Assembly (NCBI GenBank): GCA_038237805.1 | Contig: JBBRYI010000008.1 | Span: forward strand, 116,638-180,637 | Source: JBBQFI01 sp038237805 | GTDB lineage: Bacteria > Verrucomicrobiota > Verrucomicrobiia > Chthoniobacterales > UBA10450 | Direction: 5' to 3' | Length of the DNA: 64,000 nt | Shown: positions 37,661-46,169 of the stretch, in pieces | How the letters are laid out: each line of letters opens with the position of its first letter | How positions within the stretch are numbered: the stretch's first letter is position 1 | The notes under the pieces: model-generated | Database searches by the model: none | Told to the model about the DNA's origin: nothing | The model's input: the letters and a program-made list of their open reading frames with translations, nothing else | Translations under genes and position numbers: made by a program

Positions 37661-38323
37661 ATGAGACGTTTTGGGGTTTGCTTTGTTGTCGCTGTTGGGC
37701 TGACCGCCACACGCGCCCATGCGACGACGAAAGGTTTAAGTCAAATCGTGACCCCGGATTTGCAACCGGAGGGCGATTTATCGCTTAGTGCACAAATTCA
37801 GGACGAGCGCATCGCCAACCCGTACGAATTCCAAGCCGAAGTTGGCCTAACGAAATGGGCCGAAGTCGCCATTTTCCAAGGATTCAAGCCTAACGAGGAG
37901 ATTTTCGCCACCGAGCTCGGCATTCTAACTAAGGAGCCTTACCTGCTCTCAGTCGGTTTCACTAATTGGTCGCCACGCCAGGGTGTCGATCCACAACCGT
38001 ATATCGAAGGCGGATACTACACCGAGCATCACAAATTCATCGCGGGCGCGATCCATGCTGATTACAAAAACGAAGCCATCCTCGGTTACGCCTACGATTT
38101 CAATAAGCAATGGCGTGTACAGGTTGATTTCCAGAGCGGTCGCGAGAACTCATCCACCGTCGGTGTTACTTGGAACATCACGCCGGATTTTCAAGTGAAC
38201 CCCGCCATCTACTTCTCCAACGCCCATCTCGATCGCATCATGGGCTACATTGTTTTCACCTACACATTTCACGTCTGGGCGAAAGACAAGAAAGATAAAG
38301 ATCAGAGCGTCCCAGGCGGATAA
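37661..38323 (+). CDS. Outer-membrane or periplasmic beta-strand-rich protein
   Basis: The protein has about 220 residues from MRRFGVCFVV, with a signal peptide ending ATRAHA. The mature part alternates hydrophobic and polar residues in strand-length segments ending in an aromatic (YLLSVGFTNWSP, EAILGYAYDF, RVQVDFQSGRE, GYIVFTYTFHVW). This suggests a small beta-barrel closing with an aromatic-rich strand, then a charged tail. No family is recognised. It contains one exact (37888) and one near-exact (37845) copy of the 10-mer in the same orientation. Confidence 0.7.
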   Translation: MRRFGVCFVVAVGLTATRAHATTKGLSQIVTPDLQPEGDLSLSAQIQDERIANPYEFQAEVGLTKWAEVAIFQGFKPNEEIFATELGILTKEPYLLSVGFTNWSPRQGVDPQPYIEGGYYTEHHKFIAGAIHADYKNEAILGYAYDFNKQWRVQVDFQSGRENSSTVGVTWNITPDFQVNPAIYFSNAHLDRIMGYIVFTYTFHVWAKDKKDKDQSVPGG

Positions 38324-38714
38324 TTTTTACTCGGAAAGTTCAAAGCCGGACGCAATCGGAACATAGGCTCCAGCCTGTGTCGGCTGACGCCTGGAGCGCA
38401 TCACTTTCAATCCGGATTTCGCAATCTAATTTTCTACTTCCTAATTCCTACTTTCTAATTTTTCACGTTTTTTGCAGCCCGCCCGCGCCGTCCGTCTCCA
38501 TCCAGTCGTCGCATTGCGCCCGAAGTGACGTAATAAGAAGGCTTAATACTCCTGGCACGCTAACCGGTGCTTTTTACGTGCCGACAGCTGATCCTTGCGG
38601 TGCGTTTCATTTCGAAACTAAAAAGCTAAGACCGCTCGTAGTGGAACATTTTAAAATGTCCACTACCCTGCGGCGGCGGACAAGCTTGACGGCTTAAAGC
38701 CGTCATGTTTACAA
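38324..38714. repeat. Intergenic region with several palindromes
   Basis: It holds no gene. GCTCCAG...CTGGAGC (about 38369-38399) is one inverted pair. TAGTGGAaCATTTTAAAATG with TCCACTA (38639-38665) is a near-perfect 27-bp dyad. GACGGCTTAAAGCCGTC (38688-38704) is a perfect 17-bp dyad ending 10 bp before the wHTH gene. The last two could be operators or hairpins. Confidence 0.6.
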
Positions 38715-39113
38715 ATGGACAATACGGTGAAGTCTGAACGCGCAATTTGGGAAGTCTTGTTTCCAGTTGTCCGCGCCAGACTATTTCGCGCGCTCCTCGC
38801 CCCGCCGATTACGCAGCGTTACGTGCGCGAATTGATGATCCTGAGCGGTCTCGCTCTTCACACCGTGCAAGATGAACTGCGTAAGCTCAGCGCCGTGGGC
38901 CTCGTCACCAGCTCGTCGAACGGATATCACTGTTTTTATCGAGCTAATCGTGATCATCCGCTTTTCGCGCCTCTACGGCGTATCGTCGAAATTAGCGCAG
39001 AACTGCCGGCCACAAGACGTACCGCCTTACATCGGCCTCTCCGTCAACGTCCGGCGAAAAGAGCACGACGCCTTCGACGCCAACCTGTCGCGAAGAGAGA
39101 AAAGCGCACATGA
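38715..39113 (+). CDS. Winged-helix (ArsR-like) transcriptional regulator
   Basis: In this 132-residue protein residues 10-75 (ARLFRALLAPPITQRYVREL, then ILSGLALHTVQDELRKLSAV, then GLVTSSSNGYHCFYRANRDH) form a wHTH with the wing and the typical 'YRAN..HPLF' end found in ArsR-like regulators that control adjacent transferases. The C-terminus is Arg-rich, possibly nonspecific DNA contact or frame drift. The gene is bracketed by two copies of the GACGGCTTwAAGCCGTC dyad, 11 bp upstream and 70 bp downstream, so autoregulation is plausible. No nucleotidyltransferase partner is adjacent. Confidence 0.8.
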   Translation: MDNTVKSERAIWEVLFPVVRARLFRALLAPPITQRYVRELMILSGLALHTVQDELRKLSAVGLVTSSSNGYHCFYRANRDHPLFAPLRRIVEISAELPATRRTALHRPLRQRPAKRARRLRRQPVAKREKRT

Positions 39114-39176
39114 CGAGAGTCATGCCTGATCCCGAGGTCGCCGCCTGCAAATCGCATCTTTTTTCTTCGGCATAGT

Positions 39177-39206
39177 AAACTCGACGGCTTTAAGCCGTCG
39201 AGTTTT
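39177..39206 (+). terminator. Palindrome with T-run after the wHTH gene
   Basis: AAACTCGACGGCTT-T-AAGCCGTCGAGTTT followed by TTC is a 14-bp-arm dyad that would act as a terminator. Its core matches the dyad in front of the same gene. Confidence 0.6.
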
Positions 39207-39227
39207 CAAGGAACTCTGCTTCGGTAT

Positions 39228-39467
39228 GTGCTACCGCCAGATCTCGTCGGCGGGTCCGCAAAAGTAGAGAAGGAAGACAGCGGGTTCTGCATTTGCAGCC
39301 AGGGATGTTCGCTTGCCTCTGTCGTGGCCGAACATCCCGAAACCTGTCTTCTCGTGGAAAATTTTCTAGCGCACGCGATCAACGCACAGGTGCAGGAACA
39401 TTGTCTCCGCGGCAAACAATCGCGGTGCCGTTTCTCCATTTCTGCGAATAAATCAGGCGGCCGTTAG
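39228..39467 (+). pseudogene. C-terminal remnant of a COG2345-like Cys-containing regulator
   Basis: The 79 codons contain FCICSQGCSLASVVAEHPET, CLLVENFLAHAINAQVQEHC and CRFSI. This matches the metal-binding C-terminus of COG2345-type (SufR-like) regulators, with pattern Cx..HPExCxL...V.E.C..G..RCRF. The wHTH and central parts of that family are missing upstream, and no good start or ribosome site exists. It looks like a truncated gene end. The wHTH gene just upstream is a different family, so a simple frameshift fusion is unlikely. Confidence 0.55.
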
Positions 39468-39700
39468 TCACTTACAAATCAAAAATCTTCCTGGCCGGTC
39501 TATCGCAGCTTGCTTGGTTTCGCGGAAACAAACCGTCGCGATAACCGAGATCTTCGTCCATGCGAAATGATCAATCTCCAATCCTTCATCTGAATCAAGG
39601 CACGGGAAAACGGCGACTTATTCGTGAGCGAGCGCTGCGTGAAGGGACGTTTCTCGGGACCGGATTGAAAGCACCGCGAACAGCGTGGAATTAAACAGCG
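39468..39700. other. Unassigned intergenic region
   Basis: About 230 bases show no gene, strong palindrome or RNA motif that I can recognise. Confidence 0.3.
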
Positions 39701-40164
39701 TTATTCGATCGCGCGGCCCATAGCGCCTAGAACACTGTGTAGACGATTATGATACTTTCCACGCGCTTCAATAAGGGTCTCCAAACGATCTCCGGGAGTA
39801 GTACCTTTTCCAAGCTGGCTGTTCACCGAATTCAAAAGCGTGCTTACCGCGGAGAGTTCTGCCGCCTTTAGCTGCATATCAATCTGCTGATTCAAAGCTT
39901 TCGAAGACGCTTCATTGGCTTCCGCTGCCCTACGTAACTCTTGGCGCGTAAGTTCGAGTTCTTTTCGTTGCAACTGCAGCTCGTAGCTCTGGAGAATGAC
40001 GGCTGTCGTTAGTCCAGCGAATGCTAATCCAGAAAAGAGTGCGTTTATACCTCCAAACAAATCTGTCCTTAACGAATCGACATCGAGGCCACACACCACC
40101 ATCCGAGCCATGCACTCACGACTATCGCACCGACCGGGGCGAAATATTTCCAAAAGTCTTTCAT
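39701..40164 (-). CDS. Small membrane-anchored coiled-coil protein, probable frameshift near the start
   Basis: The continuous frame (start 40153, 150 residues) has a helix LFGGINALFSGLAFAGLTTA followed by a long charged coiled coil (QLQRKELELTRQELRRAAEA) and an AELSAVSTLLNSVNSQ block. In another frame an ATG at 40164 gives MKDFWKYFAPVGAIVVSAWL, then GWWC, a much better membrane N-terminus that stops shortly after. The natural protein probably joins the two frames near 40080-40090, giving two helices plus a coiled coil. Either a real frameshift or a sequencing error is involved. No function is known. It diverges from the DUF5677 gene. Confidence 0.6.
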
Positions 40165-40210
40165 AGATGGGGTTCCGATCTGGAATAGCGAACTTTGCCT
40201 CAATTTACGA

Positions 40211-40237
40211 ATTGCGCTAACGCGGATACGAGGATGG
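40211..40237. repeat. Direct repeat, left copy (flanks DUF5677 gene)
   Basis: TGCGCTAACGCGGATACGAG followed by GATGG matches 41026-41050 (TGCGCTAACGGGGATTCGAG followed by GACGG) at about 22 of 25 positions. The right copy includes the stop codon of the DUF5677 gene, so the left copy resembles a displaced 3' end. Confidence 0.6.
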
Positions 40238-40307
40238 ATTTTTGCACTCCTCGAACCCGCATTTTACATTGCAGTTGCCGCGTAATCGGCCAAACCGTCC
40301 AACAACT

Positions 40308-41033
40308 ATGACCTCCCAGAACGACAAAAACACAATTGATCACGATGCATCTGCGTCGATACAAATCGTATGCGACCTGCACGAAGAACTCGCCTCAGCC
40401 CTTAACTCGTTAGGCGGGAAAGATCCCGATCATTCCGGTCAGAACTTTCTCTTTTACTTTTCCTCTTTCATCAACCGCTGCGTTGATGCCTACGTCCTAC
40501 TACGAAAAGCAGGACGAATCGACGCGGCAAAAATTCTCATTCGCCCCACGATAGAAGCTATGATTCGCATTGAATCCGTCCGTGCGAAACCAGAGTTAAC
40601 CTACCGGCTCTGCGTCAATGACAGAGTGCAACATCGTAAATGGCTCCGCCCGATCGCGGAAGCACACGGCGAGGGCGACAAATATGATCGCGACAAAGCA
40701 GTCGAGTGGGACAATTTCACAAAAAAATACGCAGCTGACTACCCTACCCATCCGCTACTTGATAAAGAAATCGATCTCCGCTGCGCTGCAGAAGCGGCTG
40801 GTTTGGAACGTTATTACGACACGCACTATCGCCTGTACAGTAAGTTTACTCACGCGGCTCTTGGAGCGCTAATTGATTACTACAATGACCTTGAACACGC
40901 AGACAACCGTTCAATGTCGCTATGCGCCTTCAGCGCAGTGCAGGCCCTGATCTCTTTGGGCGCCTCTGCGCCAAATATCGAAACGCTGCACAAGCGAATG
41001 AACGCAGAACGCGACAGCCAGATAGTGCGCTAA
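40308..41033 (+). CDS. DUF5677-type protein
   Basis: The 241-residue protein starts MTSQNDKNTID. An upstream in-frame ATG lies in the direct repeat region and lacks a ribosome site. The all-helical sequence includes RCVDAYVLLRKAGRIDAAKI, RPTIEAMIRIESVRA, and the late YSKFTHAALGALIDY motif. These are typical of DUF5677 proteins, which occur often in mobile or accessory contexts and have no established function. A copy of CTCGTTAGGC encodes NSLGG. The gene lies between direct repeats about 815 bp apart and may be a single transferred unit. Confidence 0.75.
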   Translation: MTSQNDKNTIDHDASASIQIVCDLHEELASALNSLGGKDPDHSGQNFLFYFSSFINRCVDAYVLLRKAGRIDAAKILIRPTIEAMIRIESVRAKPELTYRLCVNDRVQHRKWLRPIAEAHGEGDKYDRDKAVEWDNFTKKYAADYPTHPLLDKEIDLRCAAEAAGLERYYDTHYRLYSKFTHAALGALIDYYNDLEHADNRSMSLCAFSAVQALISLGASAPNIETLHKRMNAERDSQIVR

Positions 41034-41521
41034 CGGGGATTCGAGGACGGGACAGTATTGCCCAGGAGCGGCCGGTTTTGTTTTGACTTGTTCGTACGTG
41101 TCCTTGCAAAATTCGCCGGTACGACGCGTGCTCGAAGTCGATCGGACGCGTTAAGACGAAGCCATCGTGAAGATAATTTGGGTCTCTGTGATGGCGGCGT
41201 CGGGGGATCTCGGCGTGCACCGGTTATCACAAGAAAAGCGCGGTAGTAATTCCACCTTCAGGCACGGACGGCGGCGGCTTCGATTGGTACGGCGATTCTG
41301 TAAGTAAACTCGTTAGGCTCGATCAGGGATGGACGGTCGCCGACAGCAATTGGCTCTACTGGACGACACAAGGGCTCAACTGCTTCCTTACTCTTTTTTC
41401 CTGGCGCTGGAGGAGCCTAACGAGCGCGCATTGTTCCGCGCCAGGCGCAACATGCTGAAGTATCGGTTTCGGGCGCGGGACTGAACTTGCCTGATCGCGT
41501 CAATTCCGTTACGTCTCCGCG
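41034..41521. other. 490-bp region without a convincing gene, with inverted copies of the 10-mer
   Basis: CTCGTTAGGC at 41309-41318 and GCCTAACGAG at 41415-41424 face each other 96 bp apart. A plus-strand open stretch about 41250-41456 reads TDGGGFDWYGDSVSKLVRLD then QGWTVADSNWLYWTTQGLNC. It looks protein-like, with Trp/Tyr-rich text, but lacks a start and a family. It may be a decayed gene. The remainder holds nothing I recognise. Confidence 0.4.
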
Positions 41522-42793
41522 ATGCCGCCGGTCCCAGCGCAACGTCCTAGGAATCCCATCAAATGGTTCTTCTCAAACCTGGGTCCTGGCGTAATCACGG
41601 GCGCCGCAGATGATGATCCCTCCGGAATAGCGACATACTCCACGGCGGGAGCGCTGCTGGGGACAGGTCTGCTTTGGACCGCGCTGATTACGTGGCCTCT
41701 TATGGCCAGTGTGCAGATGATGTGTGCGCGGATTGGGATGGTGACAGGCCGTGGTCTGGCGGGCGCGTTTCATCACAAGCTCCCCAAGTCACTGATCAAG
41801 ATTTTCGCCGCGGCGCTGCTCATCGCTAATACAATCAACATCGGCGCCGACCTTACTGGAATGGCCGACGCAGCGGAAATGCTGTCTGGCTTTAACTCGC
41901 ATTGGTTTGTCGTATTCTTCGGAGTCGCGATCGCGCTGGCGACGGTTCTGTTTCGCTATCACAGCATCGCGAGCATTCTGAAATGGCTCGCTCTTACTCT
42001 CTTTGCCTACGTAATTACTGCGTTTGTGATCGGTCCGGATTGGCGCGCAGTAGCGCACGACACTTTCATTCCCTCGCTGCCGAAAGGACACGCGGCATGG
42101 GCGATGATCGTCGCCATTCTCGGCACGACGATCAGTCCGTACTTATTCTTCTGGCAAGCCTCGCAGGAAGTGGAAGAGAAAAAGGCAGCGGGACGCCGGC
42201 TGATGGCCCGAAGGGGCGCCAGTCGTCACGAATTGGGTGTGCGCGAAATGGATGTTGGCGTAGGCACGCTATTTTCAAACCTCGTGATGTATTTCATTAT
42301 CCTGACAACGGCACTGACGCTCCATAAGCATGGGGTTACTAACATCGAGACTTCCAGGCAGGCGGCCGAAGCGCTCATCCCTTTCGCTGGCAAATTCGCG
42401 GCTCTTCTCTTCACTCTCGGTGTATTGGGAGTCGGCTTCCTGGCTATCCCGACACTCGCCGGCTCGGCGGCTTACGCTTGTGCCGAGACGTTCGGCTGGC
42501 ACCAAGGGCTGGACGCGAAATTCAAATCGGCGCGGGCCTTTTATGGGATCGTTATCTTTTCGACCTTAATCGGCATTGCGTTCGACTTCGCCAGGATTAG
42601 CCCGGTGAAAGCTCTCTTTTATACCGCCGTGATCAACGGACTTCTCGCCCCTTTCCTGCTTGTCGGCGTTCTTCTGATCGCTACCGATCGGAAAATTATG
42701 CGCAACCAACAGAGCTCACTTTTGAGCGTGATCTCAGTGTGCCTAACGACTTTGTTAATGTTTGGCGCTGCAATCGGGATGTTCTTGTTTTAA
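41522..42793 (+). CDS. NRAMP-family divalent-metal transporter, non-canonical motif
   Basis: The 423-residue protein has eleven hydrophobic helices. LGPGVITGAADDDPSGIATY is the NRAMP TM1 block, but the canonical DPGN is DPSG (Asp32-Gly35). The TM6 block GTTISPYLFFWQASQEVEEK also lacks the usual MPHN methionine. The intracellular 'transport signature' loop follows. These changes are typical of NRAMP relatives that do not prefer Mn/Fe, and some transport Mg or other ions. It imports metal across the inner membrane with protons. No Fur- or MntR-type regulator is nearby. Confidence 0.88.
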   Translation: MPPVPAQRPRNPIKWFFSNLGPGVITGAADDDPSGIATYSTAGALLGTGLLWTALITWPLMASVQMMCARIGMVTGRGLAGAFHHKLPKSLIKIFAAALLIANTINIGADLTGMADAAEMLSGFNSHWFVVFFGVAIALATVLFRYHSIASILKWLALTLFAYVITAFVIGPDWRAVAHDTFIPSLPKGHAAWAMIVAILGTTISPYLFFWQASQEVEEKKAAGRRLMARRGASRHELGVREMDVGVGTLFSNLVMYFIILTTALTLHKHGVTNIETSRQAAEALIPFAGKFAALLFTLGVLGVGFLAIPTLAGSAAYACAETFGWHQGLDAKFKSARAFYGIVIFSTLIGIAFDFARISPVKALFYTAVINGLLAPFLLVGVLLIATDRKIMRNQQSSLLSVISVCLTTLLMFGAAIGMFLF

Positions 42794-43099
42794 ACACCCA
42801 GCGGAGAACCTAAGGTCAATCATTGCGGCTCCTGGCTGCTTCCGGTTTTTTTTATTCCGCAGAGCGTAGATAACGGTTTAGTCCTCAGTTTATCCGACTC
42901 ACTCTCTGCCAGCCGCCATACTTTGGAATCATTCGGCAACACTTTGGTCGGCGGAGTGCGTCTCCGGCATACGATACTGTTGCACGTGTTGATGAATACC
43001 TTATATGAAATCGCAAACCCTTTCGGATTCGATCCCTCCGATTTTCTGGGCTCGAACTTCGTGTTTGTTTGAGTCGCCTGAATCCTGTAATCCAAAGCA
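42794..43099. other. Intergenic region
   Basis: About 300 bases show no supported gene. They contain part of the leader of the following membrane protein. Confidence 0.3.
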
Positions 43100-43609
43100 A
43101 TGGAACCCGGTGAAGGCTTGTCGACCGCCGCCCAGATCGCGGTGGCGCTGGCCGGATTTGCCGGAGTGGTGGTAGCGTTTCGCAGCAGGTCGCTGCATGA
43201 GTGGTCGCCCAGAGATAAGTTTCGCTTATGGCTTTTGCTCGGCAACGCTCTTGTCCCTCTCTTCGATTGTTTGTTCGGTATGCTCTTGCTCACGATCAAA
43301 CCGACGCCGCTTTCCATCTGGCACTGGTGCAGCGGGTTCTCGCTCCTTGTTGGTTTTCCTTATGGTTTTTTGACCTGGCGACGCCAATCAGAGCTAGGAC
43401 CGACGGTAATCAGGGACATGGGAGCTTATCGCTACGTTTATTATACGGTTGGTTTCCTAGGCATAGTGGTGGGTCTATTAAAGGGTTACAATGCTCTGGT
43501 CGCCGGCGTTTTCTGGTTCTTTTACACAGCCATCATTTTTCCGCTAGCCATCGGCGCTCTGCAATTTGCGTTAATGATTCTTCTGCCGCCGCATACGAAC
43601 GAGACCTAG
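43100..43609 (+). CDS. Small multi-pass membrane protein
   Basis: The 169-residue protein has four or five hydrophobic helices (STAAQIAVALAGFAGVVVAF; LWLLLGNALVPLFDCLFGML; SGFSLLVGFPYGF; YYTVGFLGIVVGLL; FFYTAIIFPLAIGALQFALM). The first helix with A-L-A-G-FAGVVVAF resembles small conserved membrane proteins of unknown function. No catalytic motif is visible. It is convergent with the methyltransferase-like gene downstream. Confidence 0.7.
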   Translation: MEPGEGLSTAAQIAVALAGFAGVVVAFRSRSLHEWSPRDKFRLWLLLGNALVPLFDCLFGMLLLTIKPTPLSIWHWCSGFSLLVGFPYGFLTWRRQSELGPTVIRDMGAYRYVYYTVGFLGIVVGLLKGYNALVAGVFWFFYTAIIFPLAIGALQFALMILLPPHTNET

Positions 43610-43706
43610 GAACGGAGGTTGAAGGTTTTTAGTTGAGTGTTGCGAGTTTACGATCAACTCGCTTGTCTCCCACTCGTTCCTCAGCCTTCAACATTCTACC
43701 TGTTGC

Positions 43707-44285
43707 CTAGAGCACGAAAGGAATGATGCGCTTCACACGTCGTTGATAAGACCTATACTGATCCGGGAACTGTTGGAGCATGAGCTTTTCTTCTTCACGT
43801 AGCTTTATCCAGAAGCTTGCGAACGCGAGTAGGACGGCGGCAATTCCGCCCGGATAGCCGAATGCGATCGCGGTCCCGAGAATCATGGCCATCATTCCGG
43901 TGTAAATCGGATGACGGACGAGGCTATACGGTCCGCGTTCAATGAGTTCGTGTCCTTCTTTCAATGTGATGTTACCACTCCAGTTACGCCCAAGAGTAGC
44001 TCTCGCCCAAACGCAGAACGCCACCCCTGTGATACATAGAATAACGGCCGTCCACTGCACGACTTCCGTGGGCGGAATAATGCGGAGATTAAATGGATAT
44101 GGTAATCGGTGGCCCTTGGTTAAAAGAAGATAGGCTATGATCAGCAATACCCAGTAACGCAACCGTTGCGCCCTGCTTTCACGATAAACCGAACGCTTGG
44201 TGAACGCCGCGGCCAGTAGCCAAATTACGGAAAATGATATCCAGCATCCGGCAATGATAGGGATCGACCATGAAGAGCTTTGCAT
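43707..44285 (-). CDS. Isoprenylcysteine methyltransferase (ICMT/PEMT)-family membrane protein
   Basis: The 192-residue protein has five helices and the C-terminal ICMT-like block GPYSLVRHPIYTGMM, with the RHPxY motif that binds S-adenosylmethionine, and EEEKLMLQQFPDQYRSYQRR with paired Glu and Tyr. Bacterial members methylate lipids or other membrane substrates at the inner membrane. The substrate is unknown. A second member of the family is at 46.2 kb. Confidence 0.8.
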   Translation of the reverse strand: MQSSSWSIPIIAGCWISFSVIWLLAAAFTKRSVYRESRAQRLRYWVLLIIAYLLLTKGHRLPYPFNLRIIPPTEVVQWTAVILCITGVAFCVWARATLGRNWSGNITLKEGHELIERGPYSLVRHPIYTGMMAMILGTAIAFGYPGGIAAVLLAFASFWIKLREEEKLMLQQFPDQYRSYQRRVKRIIPFVL

Positions 44286-44300
44286 GAAGCGCCCACCCCA

Positions 44301-44471
44301 TCACTTCCCGGGCTGGTCAGCAGGCAAGGCGCCGGGCTGATGAGGATGTCCTGAAATTTTCGACTTTTTCTTTTTTTCCGTCGACGAAAGAGTCTGGCCT
44401 GCAGAAGGTTCTTCCTTCGCCTTGGACCGCATTTTTTGATTCTTCGATAGTTCCTGATGAAACGAAGCCAT
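44301..44471 (-). CDS. Possible small Lys-rich protein
   Basis: The 56 codons start MASFHQELSKNQKMRSKAKE and contain STEKKKKSKISGHPHQPG, a basic peptide without a hydrophobic segment. The ribosome site is poor, and the frame is open further upstream, where it runs antisense to the ammonia-lyase gene. It may be real and DNA- or RNA-binding, or it may be a chance frame. Confidence 0.3.
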   Translation of the reverse strand: MASFHQELSKNQKMRSKAKEEPSAGQTLSSTEKKKKSKISGHPHQPGALPADQPGK

Positions 44472-44612
44472 CGGTAAAAATCGCTCACTCGTGCAGAAAA
44501 GCGAGAGGCTCATCGCGTCTGAACCGGTAAGACACAGAAAAGGAAGAAAAGCTTCTATGCTGCAATGGATTTCGCGTGCGCTGGAAACGACGTGCGTGAA
44601 GTTCCCCTGGCG

Positions 44613-45773
44613 ATGAACCAAATAAATCCAACGCGCTTCTTTCTCAATAGGGATGTGGACAGGCTGGCGGCCAAATCTGCGCCGCCCCTTTCCGAGCCGC
44701 TTGCGTTTCACCAACGACTGCCGACCTATGCCACAACACCCCTGATCGACGTACCCGAACTCGCGCGCACGCTCGGCATCGGACAGCTCTTGATCAAGGA
44801 CGAATCGCATCGCCTCGCGTTACCCGCTTTTAAAATTCTGGGCGCTTCCTGGGCGGTTTATCGCGCTTTGGAAACTCGCCTCGGTCAGTCGCTCGAACCG
44901 TGGCGAACCATTGATGAGCTAACCGAGAAGCTCGCTCCGTTGCGACCAATTACACTTACCACTGCGACAGACGGCAATCACGGGCGCGCTATCGCACATG
45001 TCGCAGCGCTCTTCGGATTTGAAGCGCGGATTTATGTTCCGGCCGGGACGGCATCGGCACGCATTGATGCGATCGCCAGCGAAGGCGCGCGAGTCGAAGT
45101 AGTGAATGGCACCTATGACAATGCGGTCGTCCGCGCGGCAGAAGACGCGAGCGCAAGTTGTGTGGTTATTTCAGACACATCCTGGCCGGGCTACGAGGAA
45201 ATTCCGGGCTGGGTTGCGGAAGGTTACTCCACCATCATGTCGGAGATCGATGACGAGTTGGCCAAACGGAGCGAATCAAATCCTAAACTGATTGCAATCC
45301 AGTTTGGGGTTGGTGCGCTCGCTGCCGCAGTCGTTAGGCATTATCGGCAGACCAGATTCGACAGACAGCCGAAAATCCTGAGCGTCGAGCCGCTCCACGC
45401 GGCGTGCGCGTTAGCTTCAATGGAAGCACGCGAAATTGTCACCGTGCCCGGTCCGCATGATTCGATCATGGCCGGATTGAATTGCGGTCGACCGTCGATG
45501 CTTGCGTGGCCGATCGTGTCTCGAGGTATCGACGCCTTTATCGCCATTTCAGACGAGCGAGCGCGCGAAGCGATGCGCGCTCTTGCCCGCGCAGGTATTG
45601 TCGCGGGCGAAACCGGGGCAGCAGGATTAGCTGGGCTGTTCGAACTGCTCATCGGCGCTGAAAGCCCGCGTAACCGGGAGGCTCTTGAGATTGATGAGAA
45701 CACGCGCGCGCTGGTCATTGTCACCGAAGGTGCTACTGACCCCGAGAGCTACCATCGCATTGTCGCCTCATAA
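44613..45773 (+). CDS. Diaminopropionate ammonia-lyase-like PLP enzyme
   Basis: The protein has about 386 residues from MNQINPTRFFLN. It is a fold-type II PLP enzyme: ESHRLALPAFKILGASWA carries the Schiff-base Lys, TTATDGNHGRAIAHVA is the Asn-binding loop, and FGVGALAAAV is the glycine phosphate-binding loop. TPLIDVPELARTLG and SDTSWPGYEEIPGWVAEGY match 2,3-diaminopropionate ammonia-lyase (YgeX/DpaL) closely. That enzyme converts diaminopropionate or serine-type amino acids to pyruvate and ammonia in the cytoplasm. No regulator or carbamoyltransferase neighbour typical of purine or amino-acid catabolic clusters is present. Confidence 0.88.
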   Translation: MNQINPTRFFLNRDVDRLAAKSAPPLSEPLAFHQRLPTYATTPLIDVPELARTLGIGQLLIKDESHRLALPAFKILGASWAVYRALETRLGQSLEPWRTIDELTEKLAPLRPITLTTATDGNHGRAIAHVAALFGFEARIYVPAGTASARIDAIASEGARVEVVNGTYDNAVVRAAEDASASCVVISDTSWPGYEEIPGWVAEGYSTIMSEIDDELAKRSESNPKLIAIQFGVGALAAAVVRHYRQTRFDRQPKILSVEPLHAACALASMEAREIVTVPGPHDSIMAGLNCGRPSMLAWPIVSRGIDAFIAISDERAREAMRALARAGIVAGETGAAGLAGLFELLIGAESPRNREALEIDENTRALVIVTEGATDPESYHRIVAS

Positions 45774-45839
45774 GCGAACGGGACGGAAGTAAAACGGTAA
45801 GCTTGTCACGCACCCGCGCTTTTGCTTCGCTCGTTGTAT

Positions 45840-46154
45840 ATGGCCAGACAATTCAAACCGGTGCGATTCTTTGTCCTGATGGCGGTTGCGGCATTTCTTG
45901 TGTGCGGTGTAACCGCGTTCTATACCGAACGTGCAAAGCACGGCACAACGAGTGAGGAACGTTCCGCTTATTTCATCGGGGAAAAAGCGGGAGAGGAGGC
46001 AGGGCCCGGCGCAAAGTTACCTACCGCCACCGACTTGAACATGATGGCCCAGCAATACTTCAAGCGGCAAGGCTCGGGGGAACAGATGGCCTGGGACCTT
46101 GCCTTCGAACACGGCTACGAAGACGGTTTCAAGAAGACGCATTCCGCGCCCTGA
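45840..46154 (+). CDS. Small single-TM hypothetical protein
   Basis: The 104-residue protein starts MARQFKPVRFFVLMAVAAFL, with one helix near the N-terminus followed by a soluble tail. That tail has GEKAGEEAGPGAKLPTATDL, a Gly/Ala/Glu repeat, and ends in YEDGFKKTHSAP. Similar tails with repeated GxxxG occur in uncharacterised proteins of Gram-negatives. It overlaps or abuts the following ICMT-type gene (GTG at 46155 follows its stop directly), so the two are probably co-transcribed. Confidence 0.65.
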   Translation: MARQFKPVRFFVLMAVAAFLVCGVTAFYTERAKHGTTSEERSAYFIGEKAGEEAGPGAKLPTATDLNMMAQQYFKRQGSGEQMAWDLAFEHGYEDGFKKTHSAP

Positions 46155-46169
46155 GTGAATGGTTGCCCG

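Noticed and set aside
41309..41424. Inverted motif pair as an attC site
   Set aside because: The order is core first, inverse core last, which is the reverse of an attC, and the arms do not pair further.
42820..43317. Long minus-strand open frame antisense to the small membrane protein
   Set aside because: It has no recognisable domain or ribosome site, and the plus-strand frame has clear membrane-protein composition.
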